NCBI GenBank assembly: GCA_023415495.1
Contig: JAEZKK010000011.1
Location: forward strand, 297,268-361,267
Source of the DNA: Bacteroidota bacterium
GTDB lineage: Bacteria; Bacteroidota; Bacteroidia; Bacteroidales; P3
Direction: 5' to 3'
Length of the DNA stretch: 64,000 bases
Positions 17,394-26,134 of this stretch are shown in pieces. The notes beneath the pieces are model-generated. The model saw only the letters and a program-made list of their open reading frames with translations, searched no databases and was not told where the DNA came from. Each line of letters opens with the position of its first letter. Within the stretch, counting starts at the first letter, position 1. The position numbers were made by a program, and so were the translations under genes.

Positions 17394-17894
17394 ATGGGAA
17401 GTGCTCTAATTACTCCTGGTATTGGATTATTGTTTTGGATGACCCTATCCTTTATTATTCTTTTATTCTTATTGACCAAATTTGGTTGGCCAGTAATAAT
17501 TAAAATGATTAAGGAAAGGGAGGAAATGATTCAAAAATCATTGGATGAGGCTCAAACTGCCAGAAAAGAAATGGAAGATTTGAAATTCTCAAATGACCAA
17601 TTGCTTAAGATAGCGATGGAAGAGAAGGATGAAATTCTTAAAGAAGCAAAGGTTCAGAGCGATAAAATAATTGATGAATCAAGAGTTAAGGCAGAGGAAG
17701 AAGCTCAAAGAATTATTCAATCGGCTCGAGACAGCATTAATTACGAAAAGCTTCAAGCTCTAACTGAGCTTAAGAATCAAATAGCATCTTTCTCAATAGA
17801 AATAGTAGAGAAGGTCTTAGAACAAGAGCTTAAAGACAAGGAATTGGATAAGAAGATTATTGAGAAGAGAGTTTCTGAATTTTCGATTAACTAA
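17394..17894 (+). CDS. atpF: F0F1 ATP synthase subunit b
   Basis: 166 residues: one N-terminal membrane helix (about 10-28) followed by a long charged coiled coil (REREEMIQKSLDEAQTARKEME onward) that forms the peripheral stalk and holds F1 still. Length is normal. It lies between atpE and atpH and is separated from atpE by 88 bases that contain a hairpin. Confidence 0.95.
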   Translation: MGSALITPGIGLLFWMTLSFIILLFLLTKFGWPVIIKMIKEREEMIQKSLDEAQTARKEMEDLKFSNDQLLKIAMEEKDEILKEAKVQSDKIIDESRVKAEEEAQRIIQSARDSINYEKLQALTELKNQIASFSIEIVEKVLEQELKDKELDKKIIEKRVSEFSIN

Positions 17895-17927
17895 TTTATT
17901 AGGGATTTATTCATAAAGCAATATATT

Positions 17928-18482
17928 ATGAAAAGTATTTTATCATCGAGATATGCTCGCTCAATATTTGACCTTGCAGTTGAGATGAATATTTTGGATA
18001 AGGTTAGTAAAGATATATTCTTAGTTGAAAAGGTATGTTATGAGAATAGTATTTTAAATGTTATTCTTGGCAATCCTAATATCAATATAGGTAAGAAGAA
18101 AGCAATAATAAGAGATATTTTTGAGTCTAAAGTACAAGAAATCACTATTAAGTTTATTCTCCTTTTAATTGATAAGAGAAGGGTATTATACCTAAAGGGA
18201 ATAGCTAACGAATTTCATACAATATACAATCAATATCATAATATAAAATTAGCAGACGTTTATGTATCTCAAACAATGACAGAGGAAATAAAGCAAGAGA
18301 TTACAAAAATACTTGTAAAGAAATTTGATTCCAAGATAGAATTGAATGAGATATTAAAAAAAGAGATAATAGGTGGTTTTAAAATAATAGTAGATGGAGT
18401 AATATACGATGCATCTATTGCAAATCAATTAAAACTACTTAGAAAATCATTTGAAAAGAACATTTACGATAAAGGATTTTAA
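17928..18482 (+). CDS. atpH: F1 ATP synthase subunit delta
   Basis: 184 residues, OSCP/delta family. N-terminal helical domain begins MKSILSSRYARSIFDLAVEM with the usual YA-x-x-x-F pattern, and the C-terminal part has the KKEIIGGFKIIVDGVIYDASI signature. It joins the stator b subunits to the top of F1. Ten bases separate its stop from the atpA ATG. Confidence 0.93.
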   Translation: MKSILSSRYARSIFDLAVEMNILDKVSKDIFLVEKVCYENSILNVILGNPNINIGKKKAIIRDIFESKVQEITIKFILLLIDKRRVLYLKGIANEFHTIYNQYHNIKLADVYVSQTMTEEIKQEITKILVKKFDSKIELNEILKKEIIGGFKIIVDGVIYDASIANQLKLLRKSFEKNIYDKGF

Positions 18483-18492
18483 TTCAAATAAT

Positions 18493-20073
18493 ATGGCAGA
18501 TATTAAACCCTCAGAGGTTACGGCAATTTTGCGTAATCATTTAGCAAATACAAATATAGAGGCTACTTTAGAAGAGGTAGGAACTGTAATTACAGTAGGA
18601 GACGGGATTGCTCGAGTATATGGGCTAAGCAATGCTCAAAGTGGAGAGCTTGTTATGTTTGACAATGATGTAAAGGGTATTGTCCAAAACCTTGAGCAAG
18701 ACAATGTAGGGGTGGTAATCCTTGGAGATAGTGGGGATATTAATGAAGGAGATATAGTAAAGAGAACTAACCAAATTGCTTCAATCAAGGTTGGTGAAGG
18801 ATTAGTAGGAAGAGTTATAAATACAACTGGAGAGCCAATTGATGGGAAGGGATTGATAGAGGGGGAATTATTTGAGCTTCCACTTGAGAGAAAAGCTCCA
18901 GGAGTAATATTCCGTCAGCCAGTAAACGAGCCTCTTCAAACAGGTATTAAGGCTATTGACTCAATGATACCTATTGGTAGAGGACAGAGAGAATTGATAA
19001 TTGGAGATAGACAAACGGGGAAAACGGCAATTGCTATTGACACTATATTAAACCAAAAAGAATTTTACGATAAGGGAGAGCCAGTATATTGTATTTATGT
19101 AGCATGTGGTCAAAAAGGCTCAACTGTTGCAAATATAGTTAGAGTCCTTGAGGAAAAGGGAGCAATGGCATATACAATAGTGTTGGCAGCAACAGCATCC
19201 GACTCAGCAGCAATGCAGTTCTATGCACCATTTGCTGGAGCAACAATAGGAGAGTTCTTCCGCGATACTGGTCGCCCAGCACTTGTAATCTATGACGACT
19301 TATCCAAGCAAGCAGTAGCATATAGAGAAGTTTCCTTATTGCTTCGTCGCCCACCAGGACGTGAGGCATATCCAGGGGATGTATTCTATCTTCACTCAAG
19401 ACTATTGGAAAGAGCTGCAAAGATTATTAAGGAAGATAGCGTTGCAAAGAATATGAACGATTTGCCAGAATGCTTAAAGGATAAGGTAAGAGGAGGAGGC
19501 TCTTTGACAGCTCTTCCAATTATCGAAACCCAAGCAGGAGACGTATCAGCCTATATTCCAACCAATGTAATCTCTATTACCGATGGTCAGATATTCCTTG
19601 AATCAAACCTATTCAATGCTGGTATTCGCCCTGCAATCAACGTAGGTATCTCGGTATCTCGTGTAGGAGGTAATGCTCAGATTAAATCTATGAAGAAGAT
19701 AGCGGGGACTCTAAAGCTTGACCAAGCACAATACAGAGAGTTAGAGGCTTTCTCTAAGTTTGGTTCAGATTTAGATGCATCAACTAAGATGGTACTTGAT
19801 AAGGGTAAGAGGAACGTTGAAATCCTTAAACAACCTCAATATACACCTATGAAGGTTGAACATCAAATTGCTATTATCTCATGTGGAACAAGAAACTGGT
19901 TACAAAATATACCTGTGAATAGAATTGTTGACTTTGAAAGAGACTATATATTCTATTTAGAAAGAAATCATAAGGATATATTAGAAGAAATCAGAAAAGG
20001 TAAATTAGAAGATAGTTCATTAGAAATACTAAAGAAAGCCTCTGAAACCATAATAGCAAGGATGAGTAAATAA
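18493..20073 (+). CDS. atpA: F1 ATP synthase subunit alpha
   Basis: 526 residues from ATG 18493; the upstream in-frame start at 18451 lies inside atpH and is not needed. Nucleotide-binding P-loop GDRQTGKT is at 171-178, and the later LYDDLSKQAVAYREVSLLLRRPPGREAYPGDVFYLHSRLLERAA-like region, here beginning IYDDLSKQAVAYR, contains the alpha signature and the arginine finger zone. Together with the beta subunit, which is not in this window, it forms the catalytic hexamer. Confidence 0.97.
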   Translation: MADIKPSEVTAILRNHLANTNIEATLEEVGTVITVGDGIARVYGLSNAQSGELVMFDNDVKGIVQNLEQDNVGVVILGDSGDINEGDIVKRTNQIASIKVGEGLVGRVINTTGEPIDGKGLIEGELFELPLERKAPGVIFRQPVNEPLQTGIKAIDSMIPIGRGQRELIIGDRQTGKTAIAIDTILNQKEFYDKGEPVYCIYVACGQKGSTVANIVRVLEEKGAMAYTIVLAATASDSAAMQFYAPFAGATIGEFFRDTGRPALVIYDDLSKQAVAYREVSLLLRRPPGREAYPGDVFYLHSRLLERAAKIIKEDSVAKNMNDLPECLKDKVRGGGSLTALPIIETQAGDVSAYIPTNVISITDGQIFLESNLFNAGIRPAINVGISVSRVGGNAQIKSMKKIAGTLKLDQAQYRELEAFSKFGSDLDASTKMVLDKGKRNVEILKQPQYTPMKVEHQIAIISCGTRNWLQNIPVNRIVDFERDYIFYLERNHKDILEEIRKGKLEDSSLEILKKASETIIARMSK

Positions 20074-20106
20074 GGATAAGTAAATAAACTTAATTAGACT
20101 AAGATT

Positions 20107-20988
20107 ATGGCAAACTTAAAAGAAGTTAGAAACAGAATATCCTCGGTAGGGTCAATTATGCAAATTACCTCTGCTATGAAGATGGTTTCTGCCTCTAAGC
20201 TTCGCAGAGCTCAAAACACTATTATTTCTCTAAGACCTTATTCAGCTTTATTTACTGAGGTAATAGGCAAGATAATGGCCTCTGATAACGATTTGTCTAA
20301 TTCCGAATATGGCAAAAGGGAAAAAGAGGAGAAGATATTACTCTTAGTTTTAACTTCTAATAAAGGACTTTGTGGAGGGTTTAGTTCAAATATTATCAAA
20401 GCGACCAAGAGAAGGATAGATGAAATTCGATTAAAGGAAAGGAATGCTAAGATTGAAATATATAGCTTTGGGAAGAAGTCTTCAGAGTTTTTCAATAAGC
20501 AAAAGGAAATCTCTCTCTATGGAACTAATGATGAGATATGGGATAATTTCTCTTTTGAAAACGTAAGTGCTATTGGCAATAAATTAATGCAGGAGTATAA
20601 GAATAAGCGTTTTGACCGTGTGGAGATTATCTATAACCAATTTAAAAACTCAGCAACACAGATACTAACAAACGAGATTTTCCTTCCCGTTCAAGTAAAG
20701 TCAAAAGAGAATAATAAGTCTAATGATGATAAGATTATCTTTGAACCAAGCTTTGATGAGGTAAAGAATAATATTATCCCGCAATCCCTAAGGAACCAAA
20801 TATATAAATGTTTTCTCGATAGCTTTGCTTCCGAACATGGAGCAAGGATGACTGCAATGCACTTGGCTACCGATAATGCTCAAAACCTACTTAAGGATTT
20901 GAAACTATCATATAATAAGGCGAGACAAGCCGCCATTACAAATGAAATTATAGAAATTAGTTCTGGTGCAGAGGCACTGAATGAATAA
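20107..20988 (+). CDS. atpG: F1 ATP synthase subunit gamma
   Basis: 293 residues. The N-terminal helix has the standard MANLKEVRNRISSV, then QITSAMKMVSASKLRRAQ; the C-terminal helix has EHGARMTAMHLATDNAQNL. These two helices form the central rotor shaft. Its TAA shares one base with the nadB ATG (TAATG), which suggests translational coupling and one transcript. Confidence 0.96.
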   Translation: MANLKEVRNRISSVGSIMQITSAMKMVSASKLRRAQNTIISLRPYSALFTEVIGKIMASDNDLSNSEYGKREKEEKILLLVLTSNKGLCGGFSSNIIKATKRRIDEIRLKERNAKIEIYSFGKKSSEFFNKQKEISLYGTNDEIWDNFSFENVSAIGNKLMQEYKNKRFDRVEIIYNQFKNSATQILTNEIFLPVQVKSKENNKSNDDKIIFEPSFDEVKNNIIPQSLRNQIYKCFLDSFASEHGARMTAMHLATDNAQNLLKDLKLSYNKARQAAITNEIIEISSGAEALNE

Positions 20989-22553
20989 TGAGATACGAGG
21001 TTGATTTCTTAGTATTAGGTTCGGGAATAGCTGGACTTAGTTATGCTCTAAAAGTTGCTGAGCATGGCTCTGTAATAATTATCACTAAAGCAGATGCATC
21101 TGAGAGCAGCACAAAATATGCCCAAGGAGGAATAGCCACGGTAATGTATTCTCCCGATAGTTTTGAGAAACATATATCCGACACCCTAATTGCGGGAGCA
21201 GGACATTGCAATGAGGAAAGCGTTAGGATAACAATAACCGAGAGTAGAGATAGAATAAAGGAGTTAATAGATTGGGGGACTAATTTCGATAAGAATAAAT
21301 CGGGCGATTACGACCTTGCAAAAGAAGGAGGACACTCAGAATACAGAATACTTCACCACCAAGACAATACAGGCTTTGAAATAGAAAGAGCTTTATTGGA
21401 AAGAGCTAAGAACCATCCAAACATTATAATAAAAGAGAATCAATACACAGTAGATTTAATTACTCAACACCATTTAGGAGAGATAGTAACAAAATCCAGA
21501 GAGGATGTGGAATGCTATGGTGCTTATGTATTAAATCAAAAAGACAATAAAATTGATACCTATCTTGCCAAATTCACACTTCTTGCAACAGGAGGTAATG
21601 GAAACGTTTACGACACTACAACAAGCCCAATAGTCTCAACAGGAGATGGTCAGGCAATGAGCCATAGAGCAAAGGCTAAGCTTGCAGATATGGAGTTTGT
21701 GCAGTTCCACCCAACAAGCCTTTATAACCCAAAGGAAAAGCCATCGTTTCTAATAACCGAGGCAATGCGAGGAGCAGGAGGGATACTTAAAACAAAGGAT
21801 GGAGAACCCTTTATGATTAAGTACGACAAAAGAGAAAACCTTGCACCAAGAGATATAGTAGCAAGAGCTGTTGATAGTGAGATGAAGCTAAGGGGAGATA
21901 ATCACGTATATTTGGATTGCAGGCATATAGACAAGAAAGAGCTAATGCGACACTTTCCAAATATCTATGCAAAATGTTTGGAGATAGGGATAAACATTAC
22001 AAAGGAGATGATACCGGTAGTTCCTGCAGCTCATTACTCTTGCGGAGGTGTTGTAGTGGATAGCAATGCCCAAACCACGATAAAGAATCTATATGCCTCA
22101 GGAGAATGTTCTTGTACAGGACTCCACGGAGCAAACCGCCTTGCCAGCAATTCTCTATTAGAATCACTTGTTTACTCCCATCGTGGAGCAATTCACTCAA
22201 TATCTCTCCTCAATTCAGTAAAAATAAAATCTGAAGTGCCAGAATGGGATGCAGAAGGAATGGTATTGAACGAGGAGATGGTATTAATTTCCCAATCAGT
22301 AAAGGAGCTGCAACAGATAATGTCCAACTATGTTGGTATTGTACGTTCTGATTTAAGACTTAAAAGAGCCTTTGACCGAATAGGCTTGATATTTAAAGAA
22401 ACAGAAGAACTTTACAATCGCTCAGTAATGATACCAGAGTTATGTGAGCTAAGAAACCTAATTGCTAATGCCTATCTAATAATCAAAATGGCAATGGCAA
22501 GAAAACAAAGCCTTGGACTACACTTCTCAATCGACTATCCACCCACTCACTAA
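20988..22553 (+). CDS. nadB: L-aspartate oxidase
   Basis: 521-residue FAD enzyme that oxidises aspartate to iminoaspartate, the first step of de novo NAD synthesis. The FAD-binding motif LGSGIAGLSYA is at 8-18, SSTKYAQGGIATVM and the flavoprotein segments GHSEYRILHHQDNTG and ATGGNGNVY follow, and the active-site region has AHYSCGGVVVDS and the ASGECSCTGLHGANRLASNSLLE C-terminal FAD contact. It is the last gene tightly coupled to atpG. nadA and nadC are not nearby; nadE is at 56 kb. Confidence 0.95.
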   Translation: MRYEVDFLVLGSGIAGLSYALKVAEHGSVIIITKADASESSTKYAQGGIATVMYSPDSFEKHISDTLIAGAGHCNEESVRITITESRDRIKELIDWGTNFDKNKSGDYDLAKEGGHSEYRILHHQDNTGFEIERALLERAKNHPNIIIKENQYTVDLITQHHLGEIVTKSREDVECYGAYVLNQKDNKIDTYLAKFTLLATGGNGNVYDTTTSPIVSTGDGQAMSHRAKAKLADMEFVQFHPTSLYNPKEKPSFLITEAMRGAGGILKTKDGEPFMIKYDKRENLAPRDIVARAVDSEMKLRGDNHVYLDCRHIDKKELMRHFPNIYAKCLEIGINITKEMIPVVPAAHYSCGGVVVDSNAQTTIKNLYASGECSCTGLHGANRLASNSLLESLVYSHRGAIHSISLLNSVKIKSEVPEWDAEGMVLNEEMVLISQSVKELQQIMSNYVGIVRSDLRLKRAFDRIGLIFKETEELYNRSVMIPELCELRNLIANAYLIIKMAMARKQSLGLHFSIDYPPTH

Positions 22554-22568
22554 ATCCCTATATGCCCA

Positions 22569-23984
22569 ATGATAAGTTTTACTGCGGCTATTATACTTTT
22601 AATTCTTGGCTATATTTTCTATGGAGTCTTCGTTGAAAAGGTCTTTAGAGCAAATAATGAAATACAAACTCCTGCAATTGCCAATCCCGATGGAGTTGAC
22701 TATGTACCAATGTCTTGGTGGAGGATATTCTTAATCCAATTTCTTAATATAGCAGGCTTAGGACCGATATTTGGAGCAATTATGGGAATTATGTATGGTC
22801 CTGCAGCCTTTCTTTGGATAGTTATTGGTTCAATATTCGGAGGAGCAGTACATGACTATATCTCAGGAATGCTTTCTATCCGCCAAAAAGGGGCTTCTTT
22901 CCCAGAGATAATAGGCTCTCAATTAGGTAAGGGATTGGAGCAATTTGTAAGATTGTTTACAATACTATTATTAATATTAGTAGGAGCAGTATTTGTATCA
23001 GGTCCCGCAGGAATACTAAATAGCATATTCACAAATATCTCAATTCTTTGGTGGTCTGTAATAGTGTTTATCTATTATCTATTAGCTACTCTTTTACCAA
23101 TTGATAAACTAATAGGACGATTTTATCCAATATTTGGATTCTGCTTAATATTTATGGCAGTAGGTATTTTAATAGCCATTTATACTAATTCCGCACCTAT
23201 CCCAGAGATATGGAATGGAATAGCTAATCAAGAACCTAACAAACTCCCAATATTCCCAATGATGTTTATCTCTATTGCTTGTGGAGCTATCTCAGGCTTC
23301 CATGCAACCCAATCCCCATTGATGGCACGTTGCGTTAAAAATGAGAAAACAGGTAGAAGAGTATTCTATGGAGCAATGATTGTAGAGGGGTTTATTACCT
23401 TGATTTGGGCAGCAGCAGGTAGTAGTTTCTTCGGTTCAATACAAGGGCTTCAAGAATATGTTGCAACCCTTCCACCTACGGCAAACAAGGCAGCAATAGT
23501 TGTTAAAGTAATATCAGATAATTGGCTTGGTGTCTTTGGTAGCTTTATAGTTATGTTTGGAGTGGTTATAGCTCCAATAACCTCAGGCGATACTGCTCTA
23601 CGTTCTGCAAGACTTACCATAGCCGACTTTCTTAAATATGACCAAAAGCCAATAAAGAATCGTTTATTAGTATCCTTCCCAATATTCTTAGCAACCTTTA
23701 TTCTCCTTCAAATCAATTTCGATATACTTTGGCGTTACTTAGCATGGTCAAACCAAACCTTGGCAGTCTATACACTATGGGCATGTACAGTATATCTAAG
23801 AAAGGAGAATAAGAACTATTTCATAACCCTAATCCCAGCATTATTTATGACCTTAGTATGTACAACATACATATTCTATGCTCCAGAAGGGCTACGCCTA
23901 CCATATTGGATATCAGTAGTAGTAGGAATAGCAACAACAATAATCCTATTATCTGTATTTACATTCAAGAAGAGAGAAAAGTAG
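22569..23984 (+). CDS. cstA: CstA-family carbon starvation transporter
   Basis: 471 residues, highly hydrophobic with some 12-13 membrane helices. The family signature is clear in WWRIFLIQFLNIAGLGPIFGA, GSIFGGAVHDYISGMLSIRQ and GAISGFHATQSPLMARC. CstA proteins carry peptides or pyruvate during starvation. It is shorter than the roughly 700-residue E. coli protein, a size common in anaerobic groups. It starts 15 bases after nadB. A GC-rich repeat sits on its stop codon. Confidence 0.88.
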   Translation: MISFTAAIILLILGYIFYGVFVEKVFRANNEIQTPAIANPDGVDYVPMSWWRIFLIQFLNIAGLGPIFGAIMGIMYGPAAFLWIVIGSIFGGAVHDYISGMLSIRQKGASFPEIIGSQLGKGLEQFVRLFTILLLILVGAVFVSGPAGILNSIFTNISILWWSVIVFIYYLLATLLPIDKLIGRFYPIFGFCLIFMAVGILIAIYTNSAPIPEIWNGIANQEPNKLPIFPMMFISIACGAISGFHATQSPLMARCVKNEKTGRRVFYGAMIVEGFITLIWAAAGSSFFGSIQGLQEYVATLPPTANKAAIVVKVISDNWLGVFGSFIVMFGVVIAPITSGDTALRSARLTIADFLKYDQKPIKNRLLVSFPIFLATFILLQINFDILWRYLAWSNQTLAVYTLWACTVYLRKENKNYFITLIPALFMTLVCTTYIFYAPEGLRLPYWISVVVGIATTIILLSVFTFKKREK

Positions 23985-24005
23985 GGGCATGCCTTGCACT
24001 TGCCC
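23981..24005. repeat. GC-rich imperfect palindrome at the cstA stop
   Basis: A GC-rich block beginning GTAGGGGCATGCC and ending CTTGCCC interrupts AT-rich DNA right at the cstA TAG and can fold on itself imperfectly (GGGGCA with TGCCC). It is followed by AT-rich AATTTAAAAATTACAAATT. Similar REP-like blocks are scattered in many bacterial genomes. Confidence 0.5.
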
Positions 24006-24039
24006 AATTTAAAAATTACAAATTAAAAATGAATTATAT

Positions 24040-25275
24040 ATGAAAAAGAGTATTTTATTTGTAGTATTAGTGTTTTCTTCTATATTGTCGTTTTCACAAA
24101 CTGCTGAGGAAATATATGACAAAATGGTTAAGACCTCCTTAGGAGTTAAAACGGGTTATTGTGAGATAATCAGTTCTATTAAGTTTATGACAGATTTAGA
24201 TACCAATAGGGAAATTCAAAGTCTATATTTTCAGAAAATCAATAAGGATAATATATTTCCGCTTAAGTTTGCTATAAAGTATTATTCAGGTGATACTCTT
24301 AGATTTGAGAACCTATATGATGGCAAAAAAATGAAAAATGTATATTATAGAGACAGTACTGCAAAGGTATTTTCATATAAGGATTTAAAACAGGAGAGAG
24401 ATTATTATTTTGATGATATTGAGTTGCCAAACTTCACTCAGCAAACATTATTAAATTCGGATTCTCTGAAAAATGATGGGTTTACTCTTGAACTAATAGG
24501 TGAAAAAAATATTAATAATAGGGCACACTATATCGTTAGAGTCTATAGTGACACTGTGTTGGATGCTCAAGTATGGGAAGTGCTAAGACGTGATAATATT
24601 TATGAAATAGATAAAGAGGATTGTATTATTACTAATTCTAAGGGGATTGTAACTATCTATGATAAGACTACCAAGGATACCATGTATCAATATACAGAAA
24701 CTTCCCTTAGAAATTATAAATTAGATATAGAACTTAATTCCGATATCTTCGAAGGAAAAGATATTCCTAAATATATCAAGGCATCTAAATACAATTCCAA
24801 GGCAGAAAGGGAAAAAGAAGAAAGGGAGAGAAAGATGTTGGAGATAGGAGAAATTGCTCCAGATTTGGATTTGACTACTATTAAGGATGAAAAAATTAAA
24901 TTGAGTGAACTCAAGGGAAAGATTATATTATTGGATTTCTTTTATAAGAATTGTCCATATTGTATGTTTGCCTTACCCGTTTTAGATTCTATATATGAGG
25001 AATATAAAGATAAAGAAGTGGTTATTATTGGTATTGACCCAATGGATTCCGATATGCCTATTAAAGAGTTTAAGGAGTTTATAAAAAAGAAGGGGATTAA
25101 ATATGATATAGCTTTTTTGGATAGAAAAATTGTGTTAGAAAAATACAAAGTAAGAGGCTATCCAACATTATATATTTTAGGTAAGGATAGAAATGTTGAA
25201 CACATCTTTCCCGGCTATTCCCCCGAAATGGGAAATAATTTAAGAACCACAATAGACAGTATTCTAAAGAAATAA
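24040..25275 (+). CDS. Secreted TlpA-like thioredoxin-fold protein
   Basis: 411 residues with a signal peptide (about 1-19, ending SFSQ). Residues 20-265 form a beta-rich domain without a recognised motif. The C-terminal 140 residues are an AhpC/TSA-Redoxin/TlpA domain: KLSELKGKIILLDFFYKNCPYC with the redox pair C305-C308 and the cis-proline loop in VRGYPTLYILG. TlpA-like proteins act in the periplasm as thiol reductases. The CPYC pair is as in glutaredoxin, not the common WCxxC of TlpA. Function of the N-terminal domain is unknown. Confidence 0.8.
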   Translation: MKKSILFVVLVFSSILSFSQTAEEIYDKMVKTSLGVKTGYCEIISSIKFMTDLDTNREIQSLYFQKINKDNIFPLKFAIKYYSGDTLRFENLYDGKKMKNVYYRDSTAKVFSYKDLKQERDYYFDDIELPNFTQQTLLNSDSLKNDGFTLELIGEKNINNRAHYIVRVYSDTVLDAQVWEVLRRDNIYEIDKEDCIITNSKGIVTIYDKTTKDTMYQYTETSLRNYKLDIELNSDIFEGKDIPKYIKASKYNSKAEREKEERERKMLEIGEIAPDLDLTTIKDEKIKLSELKGKIILLDFFYKNCPYCMFALPVLDSIYEEYKDKEVVIIGIDPMDSDMPIKEFKEFIKKKGIKYDIAFLDRKIVLEKYKVRGYPTLYILGKDRNVEHIFPGYSPEMGNNLRTTIDSILKK

Positions 25276-25287
25276 AAAATCCAGATT

Positions 25288-25329
25288 AAAATAAGTGGGA
25301 CTTAAATCAAAATAAGTGGGGTTTTGTTA
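25288..25329. repeat. Two 21-bp units next to the marC stop
   Basis: AAAATAAGTGGG begins at 25288 and at 25309, exactly 21 bp apart. The pair fills the short gap between the thioredoxin-like gene and the convergent marC gene. Confidence 0.65.
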
Positions 25330-25917
25330 CGAAAGTAGGGCAGTAAGATTGGTGATTATTAGTTTTACGCTCATTGCTAAGAGTATTACTCCGAAGAATT
25401 TTCTTAGGATGTATATTCCTGCTTTGCCTAAGAGTCTTTCTACAAGGTGAACTTTGGAGATTACAAAATAGACTAATACCATATTTAATGCTATGGCTAT
25501 TATTAGGTTAAAGACTGATGTTTCTGCTCTAAGGGATAGTGTTGTAGTAAGGGTGCCTGCTCCTGCTATTAATGGAAATACCATAGGGACTATTGTGGAG
25601 TGTCCGCTTGGTCCGTCGTTTTTGAATATCTCTATATTAAAGGTCATCTCAATGGCAAGGGCTATAAGGATTACTCCTCCAGCTATTGCAAAGGATGCAA
25701 TATCAACTCCAAAGAGTTTTAATAGTCCCTCTCCCAAGAAAAGAAAGAGTATCATTAGGAAAAAAGAAATTATTGCAGCTTTCCCTGCCTTTACCTTCTT
25801 GCCTGAGGAGTTTAAATCAATAATAATTGGTACAGCACCAGTTATATCAATTACCGCAAACAAGACCATAAAGGCAGTGAATATCTGTCTTATATCTAAA
25901 CTAAAATCGAATCCCAT
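25327..25917 (-). CDS. MarC family integral membrane protein
   Basis: 196 residues with six hydrophobic helices. The family marks are the N-terminal FMVLFAVIDITGAVPIIIDL, the GGVILIALAIEM helix, and VPMVFPLIAGAGTLTTTLSL in the middle. MarC (formerly thought to give multiple antibiotic resistance) is a conserved inner-membrane protein without a proven function. It has its own -7 box at 25948. Confidence 0.88.
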   Translation of the reverse strand: MGFDFSLDIRQIFTAFMVLFAVIDITGAVPIIIDLNSSGKKVKAGKAAIISFFLMILFLFLGEGLLKLFGVDIASFAIAGGVILIALAIEMTFNIEIFKNDGPSGHSTIVPMVFPLIAGAGTLTTTLSLRAETSVFNLIIAIALNMVLVYFVISKVHLVERLLGKAGIYILRKFFGVILLAMSVKLIITNLTALLS

Positions 25918-25947
25918 AGTATTAAAAGATTAATTATCTATTTCTTG

Positions 25948-25955
25948 CAAAATTA
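25948..25955 (-). promoter_or_regulatory. -7 promoter box of marC
   Basis: Minus strand TAATTTTG, 31 bases before the marC ATG. Confidence 0.5.
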
Positions 25956-26052
25956 CAAAAAAAACTATTGGTTTTACAAATGGAGTTTTAAGTTTATGAG
26001 AAAAGACTTAAATAAGAAACTCGGTAATTTAATTTTTTGCCGAAAAACTTAA

Positions 26053-26070
26053 ATAAGAAAGATTTTATAT
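26053..26070. repeat. 18-bp direct repeat flanking fic, copy 1
   Basis: ATAAGAAAGATTTTATAT here and at 27259-27276, 1206 bp apart, enclosing the whole fic gene. Confidence 0.8.
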
Positions 26071-26078
26071 TAACTTTG
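26071..26078 (+). promoter_or_regulatory. -7 promoter box of the fic gene
   Basis: TAACTTTG, 56 bases before the ATG, lying between two copies of the ACTTAAATAAG word. Confidence 0.65.
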
Positions 26079-26134
26079 CAAGCGATTACTTAAATAAGAT
26101 TGAAGGTATTTTTGTTCTCTAATAATTACGGGAT

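Larger units (their letters stand above)
26006..26098. promoter_or_regulatory. Three 41-bp-spaced operator-like words at the fic promoter
   Basis: ACTTAAATAAG starts at 26006, 26047 and 26088, an exact 41-bp pitch close to four helical turns. The second and third copies flank the -7 box at 26071. Between the first two lies a short hairpin (TCGG with CCGA). Confidence 0.6.
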
